Counted from the stretch's first letter, positions 37,320-46,956 are shown. The stretch: 64,000 nucleotides of DNA from Methylobacterium sp. DB0501 (GCF_011043735.1 NZ_JAAKGV010000011.1:1-64000); one strand, 5' to 3'. Notes: generated by a model not told the origin, from the sequence alone. Made by a program: numbers and translations.

Positions 37320-37943
37320 TCACCCCTCCGCCAGCCCCCGCCCCAAGGCCCCCACCACGATCTCGATCTGCCCGCGCAGGACCGGCTCGCTCAGCACCAT
37401 CAGCTTCTCGTCGAGGCCGAGGCTGACGAGGCCGTGGGTGGCGGAGAACAGTGAGCGGGCGAGAAGCGCCCGTCCCCCCTCGTCGAGATCCGGGCGCAGG
37501 ACCCGCAACGGCGCCTCGATGGTGCGGAACAGCCGCACCTGCTCGACGAGGTACCAGTCCGGCAGCGCCTCGGCGACCCGGTGCTGGAACAGGGCGCGCC
37601 AGCGCGCCGGGTTCTCGGAGGCGAAGTGCAGGTAGGCCACCGCCAGCCGCACCAGGGTCGCCACCGCCGCGTCCCGCTGCTCCGGGGTCGCCGGGCCCTG
37701 CGGCGCCGGCGGCAGGGGGACCGTGGCGATGACCCGGTCGAACAGCGCCAGCGTGCGCAGGTTCACCGACAGGATCAGGGCGTCGAGGTCGGGAAACACC
37801 GTGTAGATCGCGCCGAGTGCGCAGCCGACCTCCTTCGCCAGGTCGCGGGCCTTCAGGCCCGACAGGCCGCTCTCCGCGATGGTGCGCTCTGCCGCGTCGA
37901 GCAGGGCCGCCTTCAGCCGCTCCCGCCGCTCATCGGTGCGCAT
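37320..37943 (-). CDS. TetR-family repressor
   Basis: 207 residues. The N-terminal helix-turn-helix reads GLSGLKARDLAKEVGCALGAIYTVFPDLDAL, and the C-terminal ~140 residues form an all-helical ligand domain of the WHG/TetR_C type (FASENPARWRALFQHRV). It is divergent from pspA, with three copies of the same palindrome between them, so it very probably represses itself and the pspA-yiaA operon. The inducing ligand is unknown. ATG 37943 is the standard start for this family (MRTDERRERL). Confidence 0.9.
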   Translation of the reverse strand: MRTDERRERLKAALLDAAERTIAESGLSGLKARDLAKEVGCALGAIYTVFPDLDALILSVNLRTLALFDRVIATVPLPPAPQGPATPEQRDAAVATLVRLAVAYLHFASENPARWRALFQHRVAEALPDWYLVEQVRLFRTIEAPLRVLRPDLDEGGRALLARSLFSATHGLVSLGLDEKLMVLSEPVLRGQIEIVVGALGRGLAEG

Positions 37944-37959
37944 GCCCGCGCCCTCTCCC

Positions 37960-38030
37960 TGAACAACGTTCAGAATTGAGCTTGAACAACGTTCAAACCT
38001 GTGGAAGGATGCATTCGTGAACAGCGTTCA
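37960..38030. promoter_or_regulatory. Triple TGAAC-N3-GTTCA operator cluster
   Basis: Three palindromes of form TGAACNNNGTTCA: 37960-37972, 37983-37995 and 38018-38030. The first two are identical; the third has a G in the centre and extends to CGTGAAC/GTTCACG. Centres are 23 and 35 bases apart. A TTGAAC at 37982 with a 17-base spacer to AAGGAT would make a weak promoter for pspA overlapped by sites 2 and 3. They are the probable binding sites of the adjacent TetR protein. Confidence 0.85.
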
Positions 38031-38059
38031 CGGACCTGGCGACCGCCGACCCGGAGCCC

Positions 38060-38749
38060 ATGATGCTCAATCTCCTCTCCACCCTCGTCCGGGGCGCCGC
38101 CGCCCGCGCCGCCGAGGACCTGCACGACCAGCACGCCTTCCTGATCCTGGAGCAGCAGCTGCGCGACGCGGCCGCCGCCCTCGACGACAGCCGCCGGACC
38201 CTGGCGCGTGCCATCGCGCAGGAGGCCGCCGATGCGAAGGCGCAAACTGCGCTCGCCGGCCGGCTCGCCGATCTGGAGGCCCGCGCCGTCGCGGCGCTCG
38301 CCGGCGGGCGCGAGGACCTGGCGGCGGAAGCCGCGGAGGCGATCGCCGAGATGGAGGAGGAGGCCCTGGCCCTCGAGACGACCCGGGCGGCCTACGCCGC
38401 GGAGGTCGCCTCCCTGCGCCGGGCGGTGCGCAAGGGCGCCCGGCACTTCGCCGAACTGGAGCGCGGCCAGCGCATCGCCCGCGCGGCGGAGGCGGTGCGC
38501 CGCCTGCGCGCCCGGCGCGGCACGGGGCTGGGCAGCCCGGCGGCGCTCGCCGAGGCGCAGGCCACCCTGCGCCGCCTGCGCGAGGCCCAGGCCGCGGATG
38601 CCGCCTCCGACGAGGCGCTGGCGATCATCGAGGCGGCGACGCCGGAATCCCTGTGCTGGCGCCTGGAGGAGGCCGGCTTCGGCCCGCGCACCCGGCCGAG
38701 CGCCGGCGGCGTGATGGAACGCCTTCGCGCCCAGGCCCGCGCGGCCTGA
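38060..38749 (+). CDS. pspA: PspA/IM30-family membrane-stress protein
   Basis: 229 residues, almost entirely coiled coil, with an N-terminal amphipathic segment (MMLNLLSTLVRGAAARAAED) and long Ala/Glu/Arg helices typical of PspA/IM30 (ESCRT-III-like). Such proteins coat and stabilise a damaged inner membrane. There is no PspF or sigma-54 context; control here is by a TetR protein instead. It is followed by yiaA, whose product is a small membrane protein. Its stop codon lies inside a 30-base tandem repeat. Confidence 0.87.
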   Translation: MMLNLLSTLVRGAAARAAEDLHDQHAFLILEQQLRDAAAALDDSRRTLARAIAQEAADAKAQTALAGRLADLEARAVAALAGGREDLAAEAAEAIAEMEEEALALETTRAAYAAEVASLRRAVRKGARHFAELERGQRIARAAEAVRRLRARRGTGLGSPAALAEAQATLRRLREAQAADAASDEALAIIEAATPESLCWRLEEAGFGPRTRPSAGGVMERLRAQARAA

Positions 38750-38850
38750 GCGCCGGGAGTCCAGGCTCGCGCGGCCTGAGCGCCGGGAGGCCAGGCCCGC
38801 GCGGCCTGAGCGCACAAGGTCCGGGCCCGCGCGGCCTGAGCGCCCCGCAC
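38731..38850 (+). repeat. Four 30-base tandem repeats spanning the pspA stop codon
   Basis: The 10-base core GCGGCCTGAG recurs at 38741, 38771, 38801 and 38831, exactly 30 bases apart, and the flanking bases are nearly identical. The first unit contains the pspA C-terminus and TGA. Because 30 is a multiple of three, each later unit repeats the same C-terminal codons and stop in frame. The repeats fill the gap before yiaA. Confidence 0.92.
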
Positions 38851-38879
38851 CGGTCTCACCTTTTCGAGGATTCACGATC

Positions 38880-39152
38880 ATGACCCCGCAGAACCCGCAG
38901 CACACCTCCGCCTGGGTGGCGTTCACCTACGCCTCCTTCATCGGCGCCGCCACCATGGTGGCGGGCGGCATCCTGTTCCTGCCCCTCGACCTCTGGACCA
39001 AGGCCTATCTCGCCATGGGCGTGACGATGCTGGTCCAGTCCTGCATCACCCTGGCCAAGACCGTGCGCGACGTCCACGAGGGCAAGCGTCTCGTCAACCG
39101 CATCGAGGATGCCCGGGCCGAGCGGCTGCTGATGGAGATGGGCAAGGAGTAA
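38880..39152 (+). CDS. YiaA/YiaB-type inner-membrane protein
   Basis: 90 residues with two hydrophobic helices (VAFTYASFIGAATMVAGGILF and AYLAMGVTMLVQSCITLAK, each about 20 residues) and a charged C-terminal tail, the usual YiaA/B plan. Function is not established; the family is linked to envelope stress. It is co-oriented with pspA behind the TetR operators, so it is probably in the same regulon. ATG 38880 follows GAGGATTCACGATC. Confidence 0.83.
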   Translation: MTPQNPQHTSAWVAFTYASFIGAATMVAGGILFLPLDLWTKAYLAMGVTMLVQSCITLAKTVRDVHEGKRLVNRIEDARAERLLMEMGKE

Positions 39153-39327
39153 CCCGCCCCGGCAGGGCGGCGGTTCCCCGACATCGGATCGCCGCAGATC
39201 GCGGCGAGAGATTGCGGCAACAGATTGCGGTACTGAAACCGATTAGGGTTTCCCGGCTAAGCCTTGCGCCGTCGCGGCGGCGCCCGGCCTGCCCGAGCCC
39301 CCCGTCACCGAGCGAGGAACGCCCCTC

Positions 39328-42300
39328 ATGTCCGGACAGCTGATGGCCAGCCGGCGCTTCGCGCCCCTGTTCTGGTGCCAGTTCTTCTCCGCCTTCAACG
39401 ACAACTTCCTCAAGAACGCCCTGGTGTTCCTGATCATGTTCGGGGCCGGCGGGGTCGGCGGCGGAGCGGATGGCGGCTCGGCGGCCCTGGTGACGCTGGC
39501 CGGCGCGGCCTTCATCGCGCCGTTCTTCTTCCTCTCGGGCCTCGGCGGCCAACTCGCCGACCGCTACGACAAGGCGTTCATCGCCAAGCGCCTCAAGGCG
39601 GCGGAGATCCTGGCGGCGGGCGTCGCGGTGCTGGGCTTCTGGCTCGCCTCGGTGCCGATCCTGTTTCTGGCCCTCATCCTGTTCGGGATCGTGGCGGCCC
39701 TGTTCGGGCCGATCAAGTACGGCATCCTGCCGGATCACCTCGAACGGGCCGAGCTGCCGGCCGGCAACGCGCTCATCGAGGCCGCGACCTTCCTCGCCAT
39801 CCTCACCGGTACCATCGCGGGCGGCCTCGCCGTCACCCATGGCGGGGCGCACGCGTTCGGGCTCCTGGTGATGGGATTCGCCCTCCTGTGCTGGCTCGCG
39901 AGCCTCCTGATCCCGAAGACCGGCGAGGCGGCGCCGTACCTCCAGGTCGACCGCAACGTGCTGCGCTCCACGGGCAGCCTGATGCGCGATCTCTACGCGG
40001 ATACGCGGCTGTGGCGCACCGGCGTCATCACCAGCTGGTTCTGGCTCGTCGGCGCCGTCGTGCTCGCCCTCCTGCCGGCGCTGGTGAAGGGCACCTTCGG
40101 CGGCGACGAGACCGTGGTGACGGCGCTCCTCGCGATGTTCTCGGTCGGCGTCGCGCTCGGCTCCGGCCTCGCCTCCTGGCTCTGCGCCGGGCGGATCGTG
40201 ATGCTGCCGACGCCGATCGCGGCGCTCGTCATGGGCCTCGTCTCCCTCGATCTCGCCCACGTCGCCGCCACCAGCGTGCCGCCGCCCTCACCCATCGGCG
40301 CCCTCGACTTCCTGGCCTCCTGGCGCGGCGCCCGCATCGCGCTCGACTTCGTGCTGCTCGCCGCCGCCGCCGGCCTGTTCATCGTGCCGTCCTTCGCCGC
40401 GCTCCAGGCCTGGACGCCGAAGGAGCGCCGCGCCCGCGTCATCGCCGCCTCGAACGTGCTCGCCGCGGCCCTGATCGTGCTCGGGGCCGTCGGCCTCGCG
40501 GTGCTGCAGAAGGCCGGGCTGTCCTCGGCCGGCCAGTTCGTGATCGTCGGCATCGCCAACCTGCTCGCCGGATTCGCGATCCTGGCGGTCCTGCCGACCA
40601 GCGGATTCCGCGATTTCCTGTCGATCGTGTTCCGGGCCTTCTACCGGCTGGAGGTGCGGGGCCTCGAGAACATCGAGAAGGCGGGGCCGAACGCCATCAT
40701 CGCCCTCAACCACGTCAGCTTCCTGGATGCCGGCCTCGCCCTGTCGCTGACCGAGCGCGACCCGACCTTCGCCATCGACCACACCATCGCACAGAAATGG
40801 TGGGTGAAGCCCTTCCTGTGGCTGACCCGGGCGCTGCCCCTCGACCCGACAAAGCCGATGGCGACGCGCACGCTGATCAATGCCGTCAAGGCCGGCGAGA
40901 CCCTGATCATCTTCCCCGAAGGCCGGCTCACCGTCACCGGCAGCCTGATGAAGGTCTATGACGGCGCCGGCCTGATCGCCGACAAGTCCGGCGCGCCCGT
41001 GGTGCCGGTGAAGATCGAGGGGCCGGAGCAGACCGTCTTCTCGCGCCTGTCCCGCGCCCAGGTGCGCCGGCGCTGGTGGCCGAAATTCATCGTGACGGTG
41101 CTGGAGCCGGTGCGGCTCGACGTCGATCCCGCGCTGAAGGGCAAGGCCCGCCGCCAGGCCGCGGGCGCGGCCCTCTACGGCGTGATGTCGGACCTGATCT
41201 TCCGCACCGCCCCGATCGACCGGACGGTGTTCGAGGCGGTGGTCGATGCGGCCGAGCGCGAGGGCGCGGGCCGGGTCGCCGTCGAGGATCCGGTCTCGGG
41301 CAAGCTCTCCTATCGCCGCCTGCTCGCCGGCGCCCGGGTGCTCGGGGCCAAGCTCGGGCCGCTGGCCCCGCAGGGCCGGGCGCTCGGCGTGATGCTGCCG
41401 AACGCCAACGCCGCCGCCGTCACGGTGCTCGGCGTGATGTCGGCCGGCCGCGTGCCGGCGATGATCAACTTCACGGCGGGCGCGGCCAACATCCTGAACG
41501 CCTGCAAGGCGGCGGAGATCGACACCATCGTCACCTCCCGGGCCTTCGTGCAGAAGGGCCGCCTCGACGCCCTCCTGGAGGCGTTGGGCCAGAGCCTGAG
41601 GATCGTCTACCTGGAGGACGTCCGCGGCCGGGTCGGCCGGCTCGACCGGCTGCGCGGCCTGTTCGGCTGGCGCCGGGCGCTCCATCCCCGTCGCCCGGAG
41701 GATCCGGCGGCGATCCTGTTCACCTCGGGCAGCGAGGGCACGCCGAAGGGCGTGGTGCTGTCCCACCGCAACATGCTGGCCAACGCCGCCCAGGCCCAGG
41801 CGCGGATCGATTTCGGCCGCACCGACAAGGTGTTCAACGTCCTGCCGGTGTTCCATTCCTTCGGGCTCACCGTCGGGCTGGTGCTGCCGCTGGTCTCCGG
41901 CGTGCCGGTCTACCTCTACCCGTCGCCGCTGCATTACCGGGTGGTGCCGGAGCTGGTCTACGGCTCGAACAGCACCATCCTGTTCGGCACCGACACCTTC
42001 CTGGCCGGCTATGCGCGGGTCGCCCACGCCTACGATTTCCGCTCGCTGCGCTACATCCTGGCCGGGGCCGAGCCGGTGAAGCCGGCGACCCGCAAGGCCT
42101 ACGCGGAAAAATTCGGGCTGCGGATCCTGGAGGGCTACGGCGTCACCGAGACGGCGCCGGTGCTGGCCCTCAACACCCCGATGTTCAACCGCTTCGGCAC
42201 GGTCGGGCGGATCATGCCCGGCATGGAGGCGCGGCTGGAGCAGGTCGCGGGCGTGAGCGAGGGCGGGCGCCTGTTCGTGCGCGGGCCCAACGTGATGCTG

Positions 42301-42747
42301 GGCTACCTGCGGGCGGAGAAGCCCGGCGTGCTGGAGCCGCCGCCCGGGGGCTGGCACGATACCGGCGACATCGTGACGATCGACGATGACGGCTTCGTCA
42401 CCATCCGCGGCCGGGCCAAGCGCTTCGCCAAGGTCGGCGGCGAGATGATCTCCCTCGCCGCCGTCGAGGCTCTGGCTGCCGAGCTCTACCCGGATGTCGG
42501 CAGCGCCGTCGCCGCCGTGCCCGATGCCCGCAAGGGCGAGCGCCTGGTGCTGGTGACCGAGAAGAAGGACGCGACCCGCAGCGCCTTCCAGGCCGAGGCC
42601 CGCGCCCGGGGCCTGAGCGAGCTGGCGGTACCGTCCGAGATCGTCACCGTCGACAGGCTGCCGCAGCTCGGCTCCGGCAAGGTCGACTTCGCCGCCGTGA
42701 CGCGCCTCGCCGCGGAGCGGACCCGGCCGGCGGAGGTGGCGGCCTGA
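39328..42747 (+). CDS. aas: Acyl-[ACP]-phospholipid O-acyltransferase fused to MFS and acyl-CoA/ACP synthetase
   Basis: 1139 residues in three parts. Residues 1-~410 are an MFS lysophospholipid-flippase-like transporter (LplT type). Residues ~430-640 are a PlsC acyltransferase with NHVSFLD (HX4D, near 461) and FPEGR (near 528). Residues ~650-1120 are an AMP-forming acyl-ACP synthetase with LFTSGSEGTPKG (near 795), YGVTETAPV and TGDIVTIDDDG. It would flip lysophospholipids in, reactivate a fatty acid on ACP and re-acylate the lipid at the inner membrane. Fusing LplT to Aas is common in alphaproteobacteria; E. coli keeps them separate. GAGGAA precedes the start ATG. Confidence 0.93.
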   Translation: MSGQLMASRRFAPLFWCQFFSAFNDNFLKNALVFLIMFGAGGVGGGADGGSAALVTLAGAAFIAPFFFLSGLGGQLADRYDKAFIAKRLKAAEILAAGVAVLGFWLASVPILFLALILFGIVAALFGPIKYGILPDHLERAELPAGNALIEAATFLAILTGTIAGGLAVTHGGAHAFGLLVMGFALLCWLASLLIPKTGEAAPYLQVDRNVLRSTGSLMRDLYADTRLWRTGVITSWFWLVGAVVLALLPALVKGTFGGDETVVTALLAMFSVGVALGSGLASWLCAGRIVMLPTPIAALVMGLVSLDLAHVAATSVPPPSPIGALDFLASWRGARIALDFVLLAAAAGLFIVPSFAALQAWTPKERRARVIAASNVLAAALIVLGAVGLAVLQKAGLSSAGQFVIVGIANLLAGFAILAVLPTSGFRDFLSIVFRAFYRLEVRGLENIEKAGPNAIIALNHVSFLDAGLALSLTERDPTFAIDHTIAQKWWVKPFLWLTRALPLDPTKPMATRTLINAVKAGETLIIFPEGRLTVTGSLMKVYDGAGLIADKSGAPVVPVKIEGPEQTVFSRLSRAQVRRRWWPKFIVTVLEPVRLDVDPALKGKARRQAAGAALYGVMSDLIFRTAPIDRTVFEAVVDAAEREGAGRVAVEDPVSGKLSYRRLLAGARVLGAKLGPLAPQGRALGVMLPNANAAAVTVLGVMSAGRVPAMINFTAGAANILNACKAAEIDTIVTSRAFVQKGRLDALLEALGQSLRIVYLEDVRGRVGRLDRLRGLFGWRRALHPRRPEDPAAILFTSGSEGTPKGVVLSHRNMLANAAQAQARIDFGRTDKVFNVLPVFHSFGLTVGLVLPLVSGVPVYLYPSPLHYRVVPELVYGSNSTILFGTDTFLAGYARVAHAYDFRSLRYILAGAEPVKPATRKAYAEKFGLRILEGYGVTETAPVLALNTPMFNRFGTVGRIMPGMEARLEQVAGVSEGGRLFVRGPNVMLGYLRAEKPGVLEPPPGGWHDTGDIVTIDDDGFVTIRGRAKRFAKVGGEMISLAAVEALAAELYPDVGSAVAAVPDARKGERLVLVTEKKDATRSAFQAEARARGLSELAVPSEIVTVDRLPQLGSGKVDFAAVTRLAAERTRPAEVAA

Positions 42748-42853
42748 CGAACGAGCGGGCGGCGGCCCTGCGCAGACGGCCGCGCGCCCCACGGTCGCCA
42801 AGCCCGCCCGGTGCTGCTACAGGGCCGCCCAGGCAAATTGGATAGTGGGACCA

Positions 42854-43984
42854 ATGACGGGTAACGGAGCCGCGGCCCCCCGGCCGGCGGCGGCGCACGA
42901 GGCGCTTCTGGCGCTGTTCGAGGACCGGGGCTACGCGCGGGTCGAGCCGCCGGTGCTGCAGCCGGTCGAGCCCTTCCTGGAGCTGTCCGGCGAGGACATC
43001 CGCCGGCGCATCTTCATCACCCAGGACGGCGCCGGGGCGGAACTCTGCCTGCGGCCCGAATACACGATTCCCGTCGGGCGCCACCACCGCGCCGTCGCCG
43101 ACGGGCAGGCGGCCGATTACAGCTATCTCGGCCCGGTCTTCCGCCTGCGGGCGGCCGAGCCCGACGAGTTCCACCAGGCCGGCATCGAGTCGATCGGCCG
43201 GACCGACGTGCCGGCGGCCGATGCCGAGATCCTGGGGCTCGCCCTCGACGGGCTCGACCGCCTCGGGCGCCGCGACCGCCAGGTCCGCCTCGGCGACATG
43301 GGGCTGATCACCGCGCTCCTCGACGCGCTGAACGTCCAGCCGGCGGCCAAGCGCCGGACCCTGCGGGCCGTCGCCGCCGGCCGCTCCCTCGACGCGATCG
43401 CCGCGCCCGTGACGGTCGATGCCGCCCATGCGGGCCTGCTCTCCGCCATCCAGGGCCAGGACCCGCAAGGGGTGCGGGCCTTCGTCGAGGACGTTCTCGC
43501 CATCGCGGGCATCAGCCGGGTCGGCGGCCGCACCGCCGGCGAGATCGCCGAGCGCTTCCTCGCCAAGGCGGCGGCCCATGCCGAGGGCGGCGCCGGCCTG
43601 GGAACGCGCGCCCGCGAGGTGCTGGACGCCTACCTCGCCCTCAGCGGCGATCCCGACGCGGCGGCCTCGGCCGCCCGCGACCTCGCCCGCCGGGCCGGCC
43701 TCGACGACCCGCGGCTGGAAGCCGCCCTCGCCCTGTTCGAGGAGCGCAACGGCTTCATCGCCGCCCGCGGCCTGCCGCTCGAGCGCTTCGTGTTCACCGG
43801 CAGCTTCGCCCGCAACCTCGACTATTATACCGGCTTCATCTTCGAGGTCGCGGAGAACGAGGGAGCCAAGCCGCTCGTCGGCGGCGGGCGCTACGACGGC
43901 CTGCTCCAGCATCTCGGCAGCCGGGACGCCCTGCCCGCCGTGGGCTGCTCGTTCTGGCTCGAACGCCTGGAGGGGGCGCGCTGA
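42854..43984 (+). CDS. hisZ: ATP phosphoribosyltransferase regulatory subunit
   Basis: 376 residues (ATG 42854; an in-frame GTG at 42845 is also possible). It is a class-II aminoacyl-tRNA-synthetase-like protein that lacks synthetase activity and binds HisG to give active, histidine-inhibited ATP-PRT. It keeps motif-2-like [18 protein letters not shown], the [10 protein letters not shown] segment and the GGGRYDGLL loop. Length fits HisZ. Its TGA shares a base with the hisG ATG, so the two subunits are translationally coupled. Confidence 0.92.
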   Translation: MTGNGAAAPRPAAAHEALLALFEDRGYARVEPPVLQPVEPFLELSGEDIRRRIFITQDGAGAELCLRPEYTIPVGRHHRAVADGQAADYSYLGPVFRLRAAEPDEFHQAGIESIGRTDVPAADAEILGLALDGLDRLGRRDRQVRLGDMGLITALLDALNVQPAAKRRTLRAVAAGRSLDAIAAPVTVDAAHAGLLSAIQGQDPQGVRAFVEDVLAIAGISRVGGRTAGEIAERFLAKAAAHAEGGAGLGTRAREVLDAYLALSGDPDAAASAARDLARRAGLDDPRLEAALALFEERNGFIAARGLPLERFVFTGSFARNLDYYTGFIFEVAENEGAKPLVGGGRYDGLLQHLGSRDALPAVGCSFWLERLEGAR

Positions 43985-44994
43985 TGAGCGACACGATGAC
44001 TGCCACTCCCCTCGATGGTCCCCTCGATGGTCCCCTCGTCTTGGCGGTGCCCTCGAAGGGCCGCCTGCAGGAGAATGCCGCCGCCTTCTTCGGCCGCGCC
44101 GGCCTGACGCTCGCCCAGACCAGCGGCGCCCGCGACTATCGCGGCCGGCTGAAAGGCGTGGACGGGGTCGAGGTGCGCTTCCTCTCGGCCTCCGAGATCG
44201 CCGGCCAGCTCGCCAGCGGCGCGGCCCATCTCGGCATCACCGGCGAGGACCTGATCCGCGAGACCCTGCCGGACGCCGCCGGCCAGGTCGAGCTGCTGAC
44301 GCCCCTCGGCTTCGGCCAGGCCACCGTGGTGGTGGCGGTGCCCCAGGCCTGGATCGACGTGCGCTCGATGAGCGACCTCGACGAAGTGGCGAGCGACATG
44401 CGGGTGCGCCACGGCCGGCGCCTGCGCATCGCCACCAAATACGTCAACCTGACCCGCCGCTTCTTCGCCGAGCACGGTGTCGCCGATTATCGCATCGTCG
44501 AGAGCCTGGGCGCCACGGAAGGCGCGCCGGCCTCCGGCAGCGCCGAGATCATCGTCGACATCACCACCACGGGCGCGACCCTCGCGGCGAACGCGCTGAA
44601 GATCCTCGACGACGGGGTGATCCTGCGCTCGGAGGCGAACCTCGTCGCCTCGCTCGCCGCCTCCTGGAGCGAGACCCCGCGGCGCGCCGTGCAGGCGGTG
44701 CTCGGCCGGATCAGCGCCGAGGAGCGGGCCCGCACCACCCGCGAGGTCCGGGCCGGGATGCCGGTGTCGGGCGAGATCGACCTCGCGGGCCTCGCCGCCC
44801 TGCACGAGGCCGAACTGCCCTACGGCGCGCCGGAGGGACGGGGGGAGATCGTGCTGCGCTGCCCCGCCGACGCGGTGTTCGGCCTCGCCGATGCGCTGGT
44901 CCAGGCCGGAGCCCAGGCGGTGAGCGTACGGCGCATCGACTACGCCTTCGCGGCAGAGAACCCGTTGGTGGAGCGGTTGCTGGGGCGTCTCTGA
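43984..44994 (+). CDS. hisG: ATP phosphoribosyltransferase catalytic subunit
   Basis: 336 residues. It adds PRPP to ATP, the first step of histidine synthesis. It carries VPSKGRL near the N-terminus, [16 protein letters not shown] and the PRPP-binding [18 protein letters not shown] loop. It is longer than the ~230-residue HisG usually paired with HisZ; about 90 extra C-terminal residues (ending [11 protein letters not shown]) are not the classical histidine-binding domain. N-terminal oddity: a doubled LDGP from a duplicated 12-base unit (44011-44034). It overlaps hisZ by one base, and a hairpin follows at once. Confidence 0.93.
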   Translation: MSDTMTATPLDGPLDGPLVLAVPSKGRLQENAAAFFGRAGLTLAQTSGARDYRGRLKGVDGVEVRFLSASEIAGQLASGAAHLGITGEDLIRETLPDAAGQVELLTPLGFGQATVVVAVPQAWIDVRSMSDLDEVASDMRVRHGRRLRIATKYVNLTRRFFAEHGVADYRIVESLGATEGAPASGSAEIIVDITTTGATLAANALKILDDGVILRSEANLVASLAASWSETPRRAVQAVLGRISAEERARTTREVRAGMPVSGEIDLAGLAALHEAELPYGAPEGRGEIVLRCPADAVFGLADALVQAGAQAVSVRRIDYAFAAENPLVERLLGRL

Positions 44995-44999
44995 GACCG

Positions 45000-45020
45000 G
45001 CCGGGAGCTTTGCTCCCGGC
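45000..45020 (+). terminator. Hairpin after hisG
   Basis: GCCGGGAGC pairs perfectly with GCTCCCGGC around a TTT loop, beginning 5 bases after the hisG stop. It is a probable end of the hisZG transcript, though no long T-run follows. Confidence 0.65.
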
Positions 45021-45129
45021 TCTCGCAGTTCTCCTCATGCGTATGACGCAACGTCAGATGCGAAGCGGTGGGACCTCTACGTCATCCTTGCTATGAAGGC
45101 GAACGGCACGAAGAAGGGGGCATTCAGCG

Positions 45130-45363
45130 ATGACGGAACTGCTTCGGCAAGCCTTCGTATCGTCGGAGGCGATGCCCCCCGAGGCACAGGACGATTTGGC
45201 GCGAGCGCTGCTGGCCTACGCGCATGATGGCGAGCCTGAAGAGATCGAGCCAGAGCACTTGGAAGCCGTACTCGAGGGAATGGCACAGGCGAAGCGAGGC
45301 GAGTTCGCTGAAGGCGATGCCATTGACATCGTGAGTGCTGCCTTCCGCCGTGCTCGGCGATGA
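45130..45363 (+). CDS. Antitoxin of a ParE-type toxin-antitoxin module
   Basis: 77 residues, acidic (EPEEIEPEHLEAVLEGMAQA). It resembles antitoxins placed before RelE/ParE toxins in rhizobia. It has no classical ribbon-helix-helix that I could fix. Its stop overlaps the toxin ATG (ATGA at 45360-45363), the standard coupling of such pairs. It remains intact although the toxin is frameshifted. Confidence 0.72.
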   Translation: MTELLRQAFVSSEAMPPEAQDDLARALLAYAHDGEPEEIEPEHLEAVLEGMAQAKRGEFAEGDAIDIVSAAFRRARR

Positions 45364-45639
45364 AGCTGCGGCTCACGCATCGAGCCGAAGCGGATCTCGC
45401 GCGCATTGCCGATTACTCTACGCTCGCAATCCAAGCGCAGCATTGCGTGTGGAGGCGAAGCTGAAAGCCGCGTCTCGGCTCATTTCGCCTATCCGGAAAT
45501 CGGCAGGCGTCAGAGACGCGATGTGCGGCGTTTCGCGGTGCCGCGCTGCCCGTACCTCATTTTGTACGGTGTCGATCTGGCACTCTACGAGATCATTGTA
45601 TTTACGATCCGCCACGCCGCACGCCGGGAGGAGCACTGA
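45360..45639 (+). pseudogene. ParE/RelE-family toxin, two frameshifts
   Basis: The ParE signature is split over three frames: MKLRLTHRAEADLARIADYS from 45360, then YARNPSAALRVEAKLKAASR in a second frame from about 45421, then AYPEIGRRQRRDVRRF and PYLILYGVD to a stop at 45637-45639 in a third. Each switch is repaired by adding one base: one T near 45420 and one T in the T-run near 45485. Read as one protein it would be about 93 residues, the normal ParE size. The reading frame from the first ATG stops after 34 codons. Either decay or sequencing errors at two sites. Confidence 0.8.
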
Positions 45640-45672
45640 CGGACACCGCCAGTGCTCCAGGAAATATAGAGC

Positions 45673-46956
45673 TTACTCCGCCGCCTCGACGAACACCGTC
45701 CCGGCCCGCGGCAGGTCGAGTGCGTCCCACACCTCGACCAGAGCCTCCCGCAGCGCCCCGATATGCGCCTCGCCGTGGAACGGGGAGGGCGTGATGCGCA
45801 GGCGCTCGGTGCCCCGCGGCACGGTCGGATAGTTGATCGGCTGGATGTAGATGCCGTGGCGCTCCAGCAGCCGGTCGGCCGCCGCCTTGCACAACTCGGC
45901 GTCGCCAACCATCACCGGGACGATGTGGGTGTCGGTGGCGAGCACCGGCAGGCCGGCATCGAGGAGGGCCGCCTTGGTGCGGGCGGCCTGGCGCTGATGC
46001 GCCTCGCGCTCGGCGCCGGACTGCTTGAGATGGCGGATCGACGCAATGGCGGCCGCCGCGATCGCCGGCGGCAGCGCCGTGGTGAAGATGAAGCCGGCGG
46101 CGTGGCTGCGCACCGCGTCGCAGAGCGCCGCCGAGCCGGTGATGTAGCCGCCGACGCAGCCGAAGCCCTTGGCGAGCGTCCCCTCGATCACGTCGACCCG
46201 GTGCATCACCCGGTCGCGCTCGGCGATGCCGGCGCCGCGCGGGCCGTAGAGGCCGACCGCGTGGACCTCGTCGAGATAGGTCAGGGCGCCGTAGCGCTCG
46301 GCGAGGTCGCAGATGCGGCTGATCGGCGCCACGTCGCCGTCCATCGAGTACACGCTCTCGAAGGCGATCAGCTTCGGCCGGTCGCCGGCCTCGATCAGCA
46401 GCTCTTCGAGATGGGCGAGGTCGTTGTGGCGGAAGATGCGCTTGTCGCAGCCCGACTGGCGCACGCCCTCGATCATCGAGTTGTGGTTGAAGGCATCCGA
46501 CAGGATCAGGCAGTTCGGGATCAGCCTGGCGATCGTCGAGATGCCGGCCTGGTTCGAGACGTAGCCGGAGGTGAAGACGAGGCCCGCCTCCTTGCCGTGC
46601 AGGTCGGCGAGCTCGCGCTCCAGGTCGACGAGCGGCGAGTTGTTGCCGGCGATGTTGCGGGTGCCGCCGGCGCCGACGCCGCAGCGCCGCGCGGTCTCGG
46701 TCAGGGCGCCCACCACCGCCGGGTGCTGGCCCATGCCGAGATAGTCGTTCGAGCACCACACGGTGATCTCGCGGGTGGAGCCGTCCGGCCGGCGCCACTG
46801 GGCGGCGGGAAAGCGGCCGTTGATGCGCTCGATGTCGGCGAAGACGCGGTAGCGGCGCTCGCCGTGCAGGCGCTCGAGGGCGCCGCGGAAGAGGGCCTGG
46901 TAATCGGTCGCGCCCTGAACGGTGTCGGGGCGGGTCTCGGGCCGGGTCTCGGGCAT
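45673..46956 (-). CDS. hemA: 5-aminolevulinate synthase
   Basis: 427 residues from ATG 46956 with AAGGA 7 bases upstream; the longer open frame lacks homology. It is a PLP enzyme that condenses glycine and succinyl-CoA to 5-aminolevulinate, the C4 route of haem and tetrapyrrole synthesis used by alphaproteobacteria. The Schiff-base lysine is Lys263 in EGTLAKGFG. Other marks are [34 protein letters not shown] and the ITPSPFH end. Diagnostic for the organism group. It is antisense to its neighbours on both sides. Confidence 0.96.
   Translation of the reverse strand: MPETRPETRPDTVQGATDYQALFRGALERLHGERRYRVFADIERINGRFPAAQWRRPDGSTREITVWCSNDYLGMGQHPAVVGALTETARRCGVGAGGTRNIAGNNSPLVDLERELADLHGKEAGLVFTSGYVSNQAGISTIARLIPNCLILSDAFNHNSMIEGVRQSGCDKRIFRHNDLAHLEELLIEAGDRPKLIAFESVYSMDGDVAPISRICDLAERYGALTYLDEVHAVGLYGPRGAGIAERDRVMHRVDVIEGTLAKGFGCVGGYITGSAALCDAVRSHAAGFIFTTALPPAIAAAAIASIRHLKQSGAEREAHQRQAARTKAALLDAGLPVLATDTHIVPVMVGDAELCKAAADRLLERHGIYIQPINYPTVPRGTERLRITPSPFHGEAHIGALREALVEVWDALDLPRAGTVFVEAAE

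Noticed and set aside
38731..38850. CRISPR-like array
   Set aside because: Units are contiguous 30-base repeats without unique spacers and copy the pspA 3' end.
40288..42801. 837-residue open frame antisense to aas
   Set aside because: Low-complexity antisense shadow; the sense protein has three intact domains.
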